A stretch of DNA of 64,000 bases from Planomonospora sp. ID82291 (GTDB lineage: Bacteria > Actinomycetota > Actinomycetes > Streptosporangiales > Streptosporangiaceae): NCBI RefSeq assembly GCF_015711645.1, contig NZ_JABTEX010000001.1, positions 1,364,001 to 1,428,000 of the forward strand, read 5' to 3'. The notes under the pieces were generated by a model. That model searched no databases and was not told where the DNA came from. It worked only from the letters and a program-made list of their open reading frames with translations. Positions 18,618 through 26,696 of this stretch are shown here, one piece after another (within the stretch, counting starts at the first letter, position 1; every line of letters starts with the position of its first letter). The position numbers and the translations under genes are program-made.

Positions 18618-21593
18618 TCACTCGGTGAAGGCGAGCTCCACCGCGTCGGACGACTCGGCGTCGAACGGGAGCACGAACCGGTTCGGCCAGGACAGCACGG
18701 TCTCCAGCCAGCCCGCTCCCATCGTCTGCGCGACGTGGCGCAGCCGCTCGGCCGGGTCGATCCCGATCGTGACGGTCAGCACGTCGCGCTCCACGCCCTC
18801 GTGCTCGTCGTCGCCCAGCAGGACCCGCCAGGCGAGCGTCCGGTTCCGATCGGCCTCCATGGAGAGCGGGTGGTGCCGGAGCGCCCGGGCGCGGTGGCCG
18901 AGCAGTTCCTCGCCGCCGGCGGGACGGTCGAACAGGGGGTACTCCATGGCCGGCGCGGGACCGCGCGGGTTCGGGGCCGCCTGCCCGTAGGGGAAGAGCC
19001 GCTCCACCTCGTGCAACCACCGGACCTGCGGGATCACCCAGGCGGGTCCGGGCCGCTCGCCGGGCTTGCGGTCGGGCCCCAGCAGCCGGGCGGCGGCCTC
19101 GGCGGCCTGCTCGGTGAGCAGGGCCGGGTCGGCGACCGTGCGCAGCGCCCACGCCCGGCGGGCGACGGCCCGCTCCACCGCCGTGGCCAGCAGGCACTCG
19201 CGCCGCCGCGCGGGCAGCTCCGCCCAGAGCCCCGCCAGCGCCCGCGGCACGCCCGGCACGGGCCGGTTCACGCAGAACGCCAGCACCAGCGTGTCGGCCC
19301 AGATCCGCAGCCAGGCCCACTCGGGGGCGTCGGCCAGCAGGTCGGCCTCGCGGATCTCGACCAGCGTGCACGCCCGGCCGCTCCGGCACTCCTGGCCGCA
19401 GGCCACCGAACGGCGGCCGCAGATCGGCGGGGTCTGCCCGGGGGCCGGGTGCTCGCGGTCCTCGCCCAGCGGCACCCGGATCCGCAGCGGCCGGTCCATC
19501 CCGTCGGCGAAGACCGCCGCCGTGCCGGGCTGGAGCGAGACGACCTGCCGGGACTGCTCCTCGCTCAGGTTCATCGCGGCGCCGACCAGGCGGCGGTCGT
19601 CCTCGGCGGGGAGCCGGTGGACGACCTTCAGCGCGGTGTTCTTCACCACGTCGGCGACCAGCTTGGTGGGGATCTGCTCGGCGACCACGATGCCCTCGCC
19701 GTACGCGCGGATCTCGGCGAGCATGCCGGCCAGCAGCTCGACCGCGTGCGTGCTGGCCCGGCCCGCGCCCCGGTCGCGCAGCAGCCGGTGCGCCTCCTCG
19801 ATCACGATCACGTGCTGCAGCCCGGAGGTCTTCGACGACCGGGCCCGCATCCGCAGGTGCTCCACGATCCGGATGATCAGCGTGCCCATCAGGAACGCCT
19901 TGTCCTCGTCGTTGGCCACGTCCTCGATGGCCAGCACGACGTTGCGCCGGAGCAGGTCGCCGATGTCGGCGGGGTGGCCGCCCTCGAAGAAGCGCCCGGC
20001 CGAGCCGACCCGCAACGAGCGCAGCCGCAGCGCGATGAAGCCCTCGACGTCGGCCTGGACCTCCCGGCCGTAGCCGATCTCCTTGATCACGTCCATCGCG
20101 TGCCGCTGCAGCTGCTCCAGGGTCGGCACGGCGGGCTGCACCGCCGCCCCCGGGGCCGCCGCACCGGTGACCACGTCCCAGCCGTTGGCCTCGTAGACCC
20201 GCTGCAGGGCGAGCGACATGATCTGCGGGAACGGCTCCTCGGCGTCGAAGGCCGCCATGAACAGCGCCCGGACCATGTCGATGTGGGCCTGGACCGGGTA
20301 ACCGGGCTCCGGCGCGAGCGGGTTCACGCTGAACGGCACGGTGTCGGGGTCCGACGGGTTGATCACGGTCACCGGGGCGAGGTGCTCGATCCGGCCGCCC
20401 ATCGCGGCGTACTCGGACTTGGCCGGCTCGATCGCCAGCCAGGGGATGCCCGCGCCGGTGAGCTCCTCCAGCAGGTGGCGGACCGTCTGGGACTTGCCGG
20501 AGCCGGTGGCACCGGTGACGAACGCGTGCCGGTTCAGGGTGGCGAGCGGGACCCGGAACGTGCCCACCGCGCGGTCCTGGCCGTCCACGATCGTCCCGAG
20601 GTCGACCGAGGGCTCCCCGGCGGACGCGTCGGCCTCGCTGGTCACGTCGAAGAAGCCCGCCTCGACCACCCGGACGCCGGGCACCTCCCGGCGGGGCAGC
20701 CCGGCCAGCGCGGCGAGCGTCCCGGCGGTGGCCGCGAAGGGCGCGGCGGCGCCGTCGGCGGGGTCCTGCAGGGTCGTGGTGAGCGCGTCCGTGAAGCCGC
20801 AGGGCGGGGCCGACAGCGCGCTGCGCAGGCGGTAGGGGTGGTGGCCCAGTTCGGCGGAGCCGACCAGCACCGGAGCGATCTGCCGCAGCTCCTCGGGGCC
20901 GGCCGCCCCGGCCAGCACCCGGACGTTCCAGAGCCCGGCCTCGCGGAAGGTGTCGAGCTCCTGCATGCGCCGCTCGGCCCGCTCGGCGTCGTAGCGCGAG
21001 CGCTCGGAGGCGTCGCCGTACTGGCGCAGCACGTTGAGCTGGGTGCGCAGGTGGGCCACCTCGGCGTCCAGCAGGTCGGTGGGCTCGGCCACCACCAGCC
21101 AGGCGAACGGCCGGGACATGAGCGTGACCAGCGTGGACTCGAACAGGGTGGGCCGGGTGACCTCGTCGGCGTCGGCCTCGCGGCGACCGCCCAGCGGCGG
21201 CGCCTGCCGTCCCGGGCAGGTCGTCCAGACGAGGTCGGTCAGGTCGCGCAGCCACTCGTCGCCGATCCGCACGCCGCGGGCGCCGCCGGGGAACAGCAGC
21301 GGCTCGGCCTCGGCCGTCCGCCGCCCGTGCTCGGCGGTGACGGCCCGGCGGGGCGCGCGCGGCGGGGTCAGCGGTCCGGCGTTGGTGAGCAGCTCCAGCG
21401 GGGCGCCCGCGCCCCGGGAGAGCCAGCCGATCACGAAGGGCCGTCCGCGCTGGGCCGCGGAGAGCACGGCGGGCAGGACGGTGACGAAGTCCCACTCGGC
21501 CGACGAACTGCGCGAGGGCGCCGCGATCGCCTGGATCCGGTACCACGGACCGGCCAGGGTGTGCGGAAGACGGGATACGCTCTGCTGCTGCAT
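18618..21593 (-). CDS. HerA/VirB4-type ATP-binding protein with Cys4 motif
   Basis: The 991-residue protein has an N-terminal region of unknown fold, a Walker A motif TGATGSGKSQT (about residue 360), a Walker B VIVIEEAHRLL (about 598) and a coiled segment (about 195-215). This is the DUF87/HerA-VirB4 type of hexameric translocase. After the ATPase core lies a four-Cys cluster with spacing X6, X3, X5 (about 731), a possible zinc or Fe-S site, then an alpha-helical C-terminal domain. No NurA nuclease gene is nearby. The start at 21593 follows GGTGGAG. The 5' neighbour is a membrane protein that looks like a P-loop-less relative of the same ATPase class. Function unknown; DNA or protein translocation is inferred. 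Confidence 0.75.
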   Translation of the reverse strand: MQQQSVSRLPHTLAGPWYRIQAIAAPSRSSSAEWDFVTVLPAVLSAAQRGRPFVIGWLSRGAGAPLELLTNAGPLTPPRAPRRAVTAEHGRRTAEAEPLLFPGGARGVRIGDEWLRDLTDLVWTTCPGRQAPPLGGRREADADEVTRPTLFESTLVTLMSRPFAWLVVAEPTDLLDAEVAHLRTQLNVLRQYGDASERSRYDAERAERRMQELDTFREAGLWNVRVLAGAAGPEELRQIAPVLVGSAELGHHPYRLRSALSAPPCGFTDALTTTLQDPADGAAAPFAATAGTLAALAGLPRREVPGVRVVEAGFFDVTSEADASAGEPSVDLGTIVDGQDRAVGTFRVPLATLNRHAFVTGATGSGKSQTVRHLLEELTGAGIPWLAIEPAKSEYAAMGGRIEHLAPVTVINPSDPDTVPFSVNPLAPEPGYPVQAHIDMVRALFMAAFDAEEPFPQIMSLALQRVYEANGWDVVTGAAAPGAAVQPAVPTLEQLQRHAMDVIKEIGYGREVQADVEGFIALRLRSLRVGSAGRFFEGGHPADIGDLLRRNVVLAIEDVANDEDKAFLMGTLIIRIVEHLRMRARSSKTSGLQHVIVIEEAHRLLRDRGAGRASTHAVELLAGMLAEIRAYGEGIVVAEQIPTKLVADVVKNTALKVVHRLPAEDDRRLVGAAMNLSEEQSRQVVSLQPGTAAVFADGMDRPLRIRVPLGEDREHPAPGQTPPICGRRSVACGQECRSGRACTLVEIREADLLADAPEWAWLRIWADTLVLAFCVNRPVPGVPRALAGLWAELPARRRECLLATAVERAVARRAWALRTVADPALLTEQAAEAAARLLGPDRKPGERPGPAWVIPQVRWLHEVERLFPYGQAAPNPRGPAPAMEYPLFDRPAGGEELLGHRARALRHHPLSMEADRNRTLAWRVLLGDDEHEGVERDVLTVTIGIDPAERLRHVAQTMGAGWLETVLSWPNRFVLPFDAESSDAVELAFTE

Positions 21594-21799
21594 GTGGTCT
21601 CCACCCGGGGCCCCCGGCTCCGAGCCGGGGGGTCGACGCTTCACCGATCGCTCCGCCGTGCTGGGCGAGGCCTCGCGACAGCACTACGGTCGAACCTCAC
21701 TCTGACCGGCACCCCGGCATTGACCACTCCATTACCCTGTCCGCACCCTTCGTTGACGCGCCCGCGCGTTTCACCGGAGCCCGGCCCACCGCGCCACCG

Positions 21800-21933
21800 T
21801 CACCGCGCCGCCGCACCACCGTCACCGTCACCGCGCCGCCGCACCACCGTCACCGTCACCGCGCCGCCGCACCACCGTCACCGTCACCGCGCCGCCGCAC
21901 CACCGTCACCGTCACCGCGCCGCCGCACCACCC
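21800..21933. repeat. 28-bp tandem repeat, about 4.5 copies
   Basis: CACCACCGTCAC recurs at 21814, 21842, 21870 and 21898 (CACCAC again at 21926), a constant period of 28 bp. It occupies the 397-bp gap between the two ATPase-type genes, where no gene is seen. The copies are almost identical, so the array is recent or actively homogenised. It is not a CRISPR array because there are no spacers. Confidence 0.8.
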
Positions 21934-21990
21934 CGGCCCGCCGCGCCGCCGTCACCGCCCTCGGTCCGCCGCCGCGCCGCCGCCGCGGGC

Positions 21991-23952
21991 TCACTGCCGT
22001 CTGCGCCAGTCGAGCCGGGGCGGCGGCGGGCCGAGGTTGGGCGGGGCGTCCTCGAAGGGGTTCGGCTCGCGGTCCGGATCGCGCGGCCGGTCCTCCCGCG
22101 CCGCGAAGGGCTCCAGCAGCCGCTCGCGGATCTCCTCGAACTCCCCCAGCGTCGTCTTGGGGAAGGTGAGGATCGCCGGGTTGGCGTCGGCCAGCCGTAC
22201 CCGGCGGCCCTGCGCGGTGGCGTCGGTGACGATCACCGACGTGGTGGGGAGCTGCTGGAGCTGGTGCGGCTCGACGAGGAACTCCCGGGAGCGGTGCAGC
22301 ACCCGCTCGGTGTCGCCCAGCGCCTTGGTCGCCCGCCGCCCCCACTCGGTGGACTCGGTGATGTCCTCCTTCAGGTCCGCGTGGCCGGTGGCGTGCACGT
22401 CCCCGTCCTCGTCGGTCTGGCCGACCGTGGAGGTGTAGCCCCCGTCGAGCCCCGCGCCCGCGGCGCTGATGGTCTCGGTGAGCTGGGCGAGCTCCAGCCG
22501 ATGCTCGGTGCCGACGTGCTCGCTGGCCACCCGGGCGTCCTCGGCGTTGCCCAGCCGCATGAACGCCACCGCCGCGTGCCCCCGGCCCAGCCGCTCCCGC
22601 ACGGTCGGCGTCAGCGACCGGTAGGTCAGCACCAGCCCCGTTCGGGAGGTCTCGCAGGCGTCCATCAGCCGGTCGAGCACGTCGCCGCGGAGCTTGTCCG
22701 CCCCGGCGACGATGATCGTGTGGTACCAGGGCCGCTCCGAGCCGGGCGACTGGCGCAGGATGTGGGTGAGCGCGGTGGCCACGTAGGTGCCCAGCACCCG
22801 GTTGCCGAACACCCCGGCCTGCCGGTCCATGGAGACCACCCGCAGCCGCGCGGGCGGGAGCCGTACGGCCTCCGAGCCGAGCGTCTCCAGCTTGCGCAGC
22901 TGCGACTCCAGCGCCCAGGCCCGCTCGATCACCACCCGGTCGCTGACCCCGCGGCCGAACAGCGTGCCGATCCGCTCCAGCTGGGTGGCGGTGATCAGGC
23001 CCAGGCGCAGGTCCTCGCGGGGGTCGCCCACCTGGGCCAGCGCCCGCAGCGCGGCGGTCACCTGGTTGATCGTGGCGTTCGTGCCGAGGACCTCCAGGAC
23101 CCGCTCCAGGATCGCGTTGTCGAAGGACAGGTCCCGGGTGGTGCGGTGCTCCTCGCTGACGCTCACCACGTGGGCCAGGACGTCGGCGAAGGCCTCGGGC
23201 GCGAGCGTCGCCCCCAGGTCCAGCCGGGGCAGGTCCACCGGGAGCACCCAGACCAGCGGGTCGTCGCCGCCCCGGCGGGCCAGCTCGATCAGGTCCTTGG
23301 CGATCGCGCCCTCGGACAGGTCGAGCACGGTCAGATGGCCGCCGCTGTAGAGGCGGGTCGCGCCGAGCAGGGTGATCAGGGCCGACCAGCCGGGCAGCGT
23401 GCCGCCGGCCACGTCGAGGCGGTCGATCTCGTCGGGGACGGTCACCGCGTACCAGGTGAGCTGGCGGTCGTAGCGCTCCTTCTGCTCCGCCCACTCGCGG
23501 TAGCGGGCGGCGTGCTCCTCCTGGGCGAGGAAGAGCTCCCGGTCGCGCTCCTGCCGCCGCCGGTCCACGGCGCTCCTGCGCTCCTCGATCCGGTGGCGGA
23601 CCGCCCGGTCGCCCTGGTGGACCGCGTAGGTGCAGAACCCGGCGACGCCGAGGGATGCCGCCAGCCCGACCGCGGCGAACGACCAGTCCAGCAGCCCGGT
23701 GGCGGAGACCCCGGCGACGAGGAGGGCCAGGGCGATCATGAACCCGCGGACGATCTTCACCGGCCGGTTGAGCAGGTCCTCGTTGAGCCGCTCGCGGCGC
23801 ACCCATTCGGGGTCGATCTCGAAGGCGGGGTCCTCGACGGGGGACGGCCGCCGGGGCGCCGGACCGGGGTCCGGATGCAGCAGGGCATACTGCCAGCCCA
23901 GGTAGATCCGGTCCGCCTGGAGCTGCGCATGCTCAGGATGCACGTCCGCCAC
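21991..23952 (-). CDS. Membrane-anchored ATPase-like protein lacking a P-loop
   Basis: This 653-residue protein has two transmembrane helices near the N-terminus (about 70-115), a charged coiled-coil stretch (about 120-165) and a large cytoplasmic part. The C-terminal half (WYHTIIVAGADKL, TGLVLTYRSLTPTVRERLG, AFMRLGNAEDARVASEHVG) resembles the C-terminal core of TraG/VirD4 or HerA-type ATPases, but no Walker A motif is present and the Walker B acid is replaced. This suggests a non-catalytic membrane scaffold for the neighbouring ATPase. GTG at 23952 is preferred (GGAGGT just upstream); a short upstream extension is possible. Homology is inferred from motifs only. Confidence 0.6.
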   Translation of the reverse strand: MADVHPEHAQLQADRIYLGWQYALLHPDPGPAPRRPSPVEDPAFEIDPEWVRRERLNEDLLNRPVKIVRGFMIALALLVAGVSATGLLDWSFAAVGLAASLGVAGFCTYAVHQGDRAVRHRIEERRSAVDRRRQERDRELFLAQEEHAARYREWAEQKERYDRQLTWYAVTVPDEIDRLDVAGGTLPGWSALITLLGATRLYSGGHLTVLDLSEGAIAKDLIELARRGGDDPLVWVLPVDLPRLDLGATLAPEAFADVLAHVVSVSEEHRTTRDLSFDNAILERVLEVLGTNATINQVTAALRALAQVGDPREDLRLGLITATQLERIGTLFGRGVSDRVVIERAWALESQLRKLETLGSEAVRLPPARLRVVSMDRQAGVFGNRVLGTYVATALTHILRQSPGSERPWYHTIIVAGADKLRGDVLDRLMDACETSRTGLVLTYRSLTPTVRERLGRGHAAVAFMRLGNAEDARVASEHVGTEHRLELAQLTETISAAGAGLDGGYTSTVGQTDEDGDVHATGHADLKEDITESTEWGRRATKALGDTERVLHRSREFLVEPHQLQQLPTTSVIVTDATAQGRRVRLADANPAILTFPKTTLGEFEEIRERLLEPFAAREDRPRDPDREPNPFEDAPPNLGPPPPRLDWRRRQ

Positions 23953-24104
23953 GGAACCTCCGCCGTCGGGCTCTCGTCCGCCTCCGTGACAGCGTATGAG
24001 CTGGACCTGCCGTAGGGGCGGCGTTCCGACCAATCCGCTGCATTTTCCGCTCGTTCATCGTGACATGTGGGATGAATGAGTCGGACGGTACTGAGATCAG
24101 CGAT

Positions 24105-24110
24105 TACCAT
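24105..24110 (+). promoter_or_regulatory. Minus-10 box for a leaderless operon
   Basis: TACCAT ends 8 nt before the ATG at 24119. No Shine-Dalgarno sequence is present, so the three-gene operon probably begins at its own start codon. Confidence 0.45.
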
Positions 24111-24118
24111 CCATTGTC

Positions 24119-24784
24119 ATGACGTCTCCCCCCGGCGGCGGTACCTCACGGCGACGCCCCATCGCGGTGCCCGTCACCGCCCTGGTCCTCTCCGCCGCCC
24201 TGGGGGTCACCGCCGCCCTGGGCGGCTTCTCCGATGCCTCCAACGAACCTCCCAAGCAGCTCGGCCCGGGGGCCGTCGTCGATCAGAAACAGTTTCTCAC
24301 CAAGTTCGTGACGACGCGGACCGTTTTCCAGCCGGACGAGTACGGTCCCGGGGGCAAGCGGTTCCTGGAGGTCGAGCTGGAGGTCACGAACAAGGGCGAC
24401 GAGACCACCGGCACGGGGTCGCCCGGTCCGAAGGGCTTCTTCTTCGCCAAGGGCCTGCTCGCGATGAACCCGGCGATCGCCTCCGACGGCGGTCCCATCG
24501 TGAACATCGCCGACGAGGGGGTGCCGAGCAGGCAGCTGCATCCGGGCATGGCCTCCACCGTCGTGCTCCGCTACGAGCTGCCCGAGGGGCAGGAGCCTCC
24601 GGAGAAGGTGCGCTTCGACGTCGGGACGTTCGAGTTCCAGGAGCAGTTCACGGTCTCCCCGGGCAGCTGGACGCTGGAGCGGGACGGGGAGGCGGACGAC
24701 TCCCCGCCGAAGGTCGTGGCGCAGGTCACCCTGCCCGTCGAGGCGCCCGTCGAGGCGCCCGCCGAGCGGGGGGAGGAGGGCTGA
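24119..24784 (+). CDS. Single-pass membrane protein, unknown ectodomain (operon gene 1)
   Basis: The 221-residue protein has an N-terminal signal anchor (about 17-38) followed by an extracytoplasmic, beta-rich domain (about 55-190) with the pattern RFLEVELEVTNKGDETTG, like immunoglobulin-fold DUF4352-type domains. No catalytic motif is visible. It diverges from the P-loop-less ATPase-like gene and its stop overlaps the next start (TGATG), which indicates coupled translation. I do not recognise a named family. Confidence 0.65.
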   Translation: MTSPPGGGTSRRRPIAVPVTALVLSAALGVTAALGGFSDASNEPPKQLGPGAVVDQKQFLTKFVTTRTVFQPDEYGPGGKRFLEVELEVTNKGDETTGTGSPGPKGFFFAKGLLAMNPAIASDGGPIVNIADEGVPSRQLHPGMASTVVLRYELPEGQEPPEKVRFDVGTFEFQEQFTVSPGSWTLERDGEADDSPPKVVAQVTLPVEAPVEAPAERGEEG

Positions 24785-25464
24785 TGAGCGCCGCGCCTCC
24801 CATGGACCAGGCGAGCCCGGCCGCCGCGTCCGAGTCGCGGACGGGCCGTCGCCGTCCGCCCCGGCGGCCGGGCCGGATGCGCCGGGCGGGCGCCCTGCTC
24901 GCCGGGCTCTCCCTGGCCGCCGCCGCGGTGGCCCTGCAGTCCACCGCCCTGAGCGCCGAGGAGCGGAGCGCCGCGCTGACCTGGACCGGCGGCCTCGGCG
25001 AGGAGGTCGTCGCCTCGCGCTTCTCCGCCCGGGTGAAGGGGGTGTACGGCGCGCGGTCCGTGCAGACCACGGACGCGTCCGACAAGGTGGAGAAGGCCAC
25101 CACCTCGGGGATCTTCGTCGTCGTCACGCTGGAGGCGACCGCCCACCGGGAGCCGCAGCAGTTCGCGGCCCCGGTGCTGCTCACCGACGACGACAAGCGC
25201 TACCAGGCCACCGACAAGGTCGACTCCTCGCTGACCATCGTCAACCCCTACATCCAGCCGGGCTGGTGGACCGAGGGCGTGGCGGTCTTCGAGGTCCCGG
25301 TCAGCGCGCTGACCGGCTCCCGGATCGTGCTCCCGCTGAAGAACGGGTTCATCGGGGAGACCTACCAGCCGGAGGTGGAGGTCGACCTGGGCCTGGACGA
25401 GGCGGGCACGCAACGCCTGATCGCCGATGCGAAGGACGTCTACCCCTTGACGAGTACGCAGTGA
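24784..25464 (+). CDS. Single-pass membrane protein, DUF4352-like ectodomain (operon gene 2)
   Basis: The 226-residue protein has a basic, Pro/Arg-rich cytoplasmic N-terminus, a transmembrane helix (about 36-57) and an extracytoplasmic domain (about 60-226) with GIFVVVTLEATAHREPQQFAAPVLLTDDDKRY, the beta-sandwich pattern also seen in genes 1 and 3. Its ATG overlaps the stop of gene 1 and its TGA overlaps the GTG of gene 3. Function unknown; co-translation argues for a stoichiometric complex. Confidence 0.65.
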   Translation: MSAAPPMDQASPAAASESRTGRRRPPRRPGRMRRAGALLAGLSLAAAAVALQSTALSAEERSAALTWTGGLGEEVVASRFSARVKGVYGARSVQTTDASDKVEKATTSGIFVVVTLEATAHREPQQFAAPVLLTDDDKRYQATDKVDSSLTIVNPYIQPGWWTEGVAVFEVPVSALTGSRIVLPLKNGFIGETYQPEVEVDLGLDEAGTQRLIADAKDVYPLTSTQ

Positions 25465-26696
25465 CCGGCACCCCGGCCCCGGAGAACGCGGGCCTTCCGG
25501 ACCGGTCCGCTCCCGGGCGGGAGGAGCCGTCCGCCGACGCCCCCCGGCGCTCCCACGGCCGGCCCTACGGCGAGTCCCCCGAGGGCGAGCCCTACCGCGG
25601 CGCCCCCTGGCCCGCTCCCGGCGCCTGGCCCGCCCCGCCGGAGACCCACCCCGGGCACCCGTCCGGAACCCCGGCCCCGCCGGACCCCGCCTTCGGGCAC
25701 CCGGTCGCGGCCCCGCCTCCGCCCGCGCCTCCGGTCGCGGCCCCGGCAGCGCAGCCGGTCGCGGCCCCGGCAGCGCAGCCGGCCGCCGCGGAACCGCAGC
25801 CCGCCGGTCTGCCCTGGATGCCCGCCCCCCGGCAGGTCTTCCCCGACGAGCAGGTCTGGCCTCCCGTGCCCCGGCCCGCGCGCGAGTCGCCGGGGTCGTC
25901 CACCCAGCCCTTCCCCGCGGTCCCCACGCCTCCGCTCCCGCGGCGCGCCGCCCCGACGGCGGGTGGTCCCGCTCCGACGCCGGGTGGTCCCGCTCCGGTG
26001 ACCGCCGCGGCACCGGCGGCGGCCTCCGCCGCGGGCCTCGCGGCCCCTCCGCCCGTCTCCCGGCCGGACGCCTCGGAGACGTGCGAGGAGACCCCTCCGG
26101 CGGCCGGGACCGCCGTCCCCGCGCCGCGACGCCGTACGGCGCTGCGGTTCGGCGGGCTGCTCGTCGCGGTCGCCCTGGCCGTCGGGATCCCCACCTGGGA
26201 GGGCTACGGCTTCTACCGGTCCGGCATTCCCGCGCTGCGCTTCCACATCGTGGAGCCCGGTGACAGCGGCACGCTCATGCACGTGGCCTGGCGGGCGGAG
26301 GTCGAGCCGGCGGACAGCCTGCCGGGACTGGGGAAGGCCAAGCCCGGCCGGAAATGGCTCAAGATCACGGTGAGTCGGACGTCCCTGAACACCGAGGGGG
26401 TGATCCGGCGCGGCGAGCCCACGATCAAGGCCGTTCACCCCGACGGCCGCAGTTGGCAGGTCCTGATCGCCGACAACGACCTCCCCCTGGAGGTCAAGGA
26501 GCACAAGGTCGGCACCGCCTACCGCTACAACGCCGTCAGCGTGGTGCCGCAGGAGGTCGCCGACGAGGTCGAGGTCCACGTCGTCCCCAGCACGATCCGC
26601 GTCCCGCTGGAGGAGGAGAGCGTGGAGCAGCTGTTCAAGCGCGCCGGCACGGAGAAGACCGAGCCCCGGGACCGGGTGCTGCTGTTCAGGCGGTGA
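25461..26696 (+). CDS. Pro-rich single-pass membrane protein (operon gene 3)
   Basis: This 411-residue protein starts at a GTG inside a GTGA overlap with gene 2. The first 220 residues are a low-complexity Pro/Ala/Gly cytoplasmic tail with repeats such as VAAPAAQP and GGPAPTPGGPAP. One transmembrane helix (about 228-246, RFGGLLVAVALAVGIPTW) follows, then an extracytoplasmic domain of about 165 residues. The long disordered tail facing the cytoplasm could bind the ATPases or other partners; that is inference. The gene ends in an 11-bp tail-to-tail overlap with the next minus-strand gene. Confidence 0.65.
   Translation: MTGTPAPENAGLPDRSAPGREEPSADAPRRSHGRPYGESPEGEPYRGAPWPAPGAWPAPPETHPGHPSGTPAPPDPAFGHPVAAPPPPAPPVAAPAAQPVAAPAAQPAAAEPQPAGLPWMPAPRQVFPDEQVWPPVPRPARESPGSSTQPFPAVPTPPLPRRAAPTAGGPAPTPGGPAPVTAAAPAAASAAGLAAPPPVSRPDASETCEETPPAAGTAVPAPRRRTALRFGGLLVAVALAVGIPTWEGYGFYRSGIPALRFHIVEPGDSGTLMHVAWRAEVEPADSLPGLGKAKPGRKWLKITVSRTSLNTEGVIRRGEPTIKAVHPDGRSWQVLIADNDLPLEVKEHKVGTAYRYNAVSVVPQEVADEVEVHVVPSTIRVPLEEESVEQLFKRAGTEKTEPRDRVLLFRR

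Noticed and set aside
21800-21933. CRISPR array
   Set aside because: The 28-bp units are directly adjacent with no spacers, and no cas genes are nearby.
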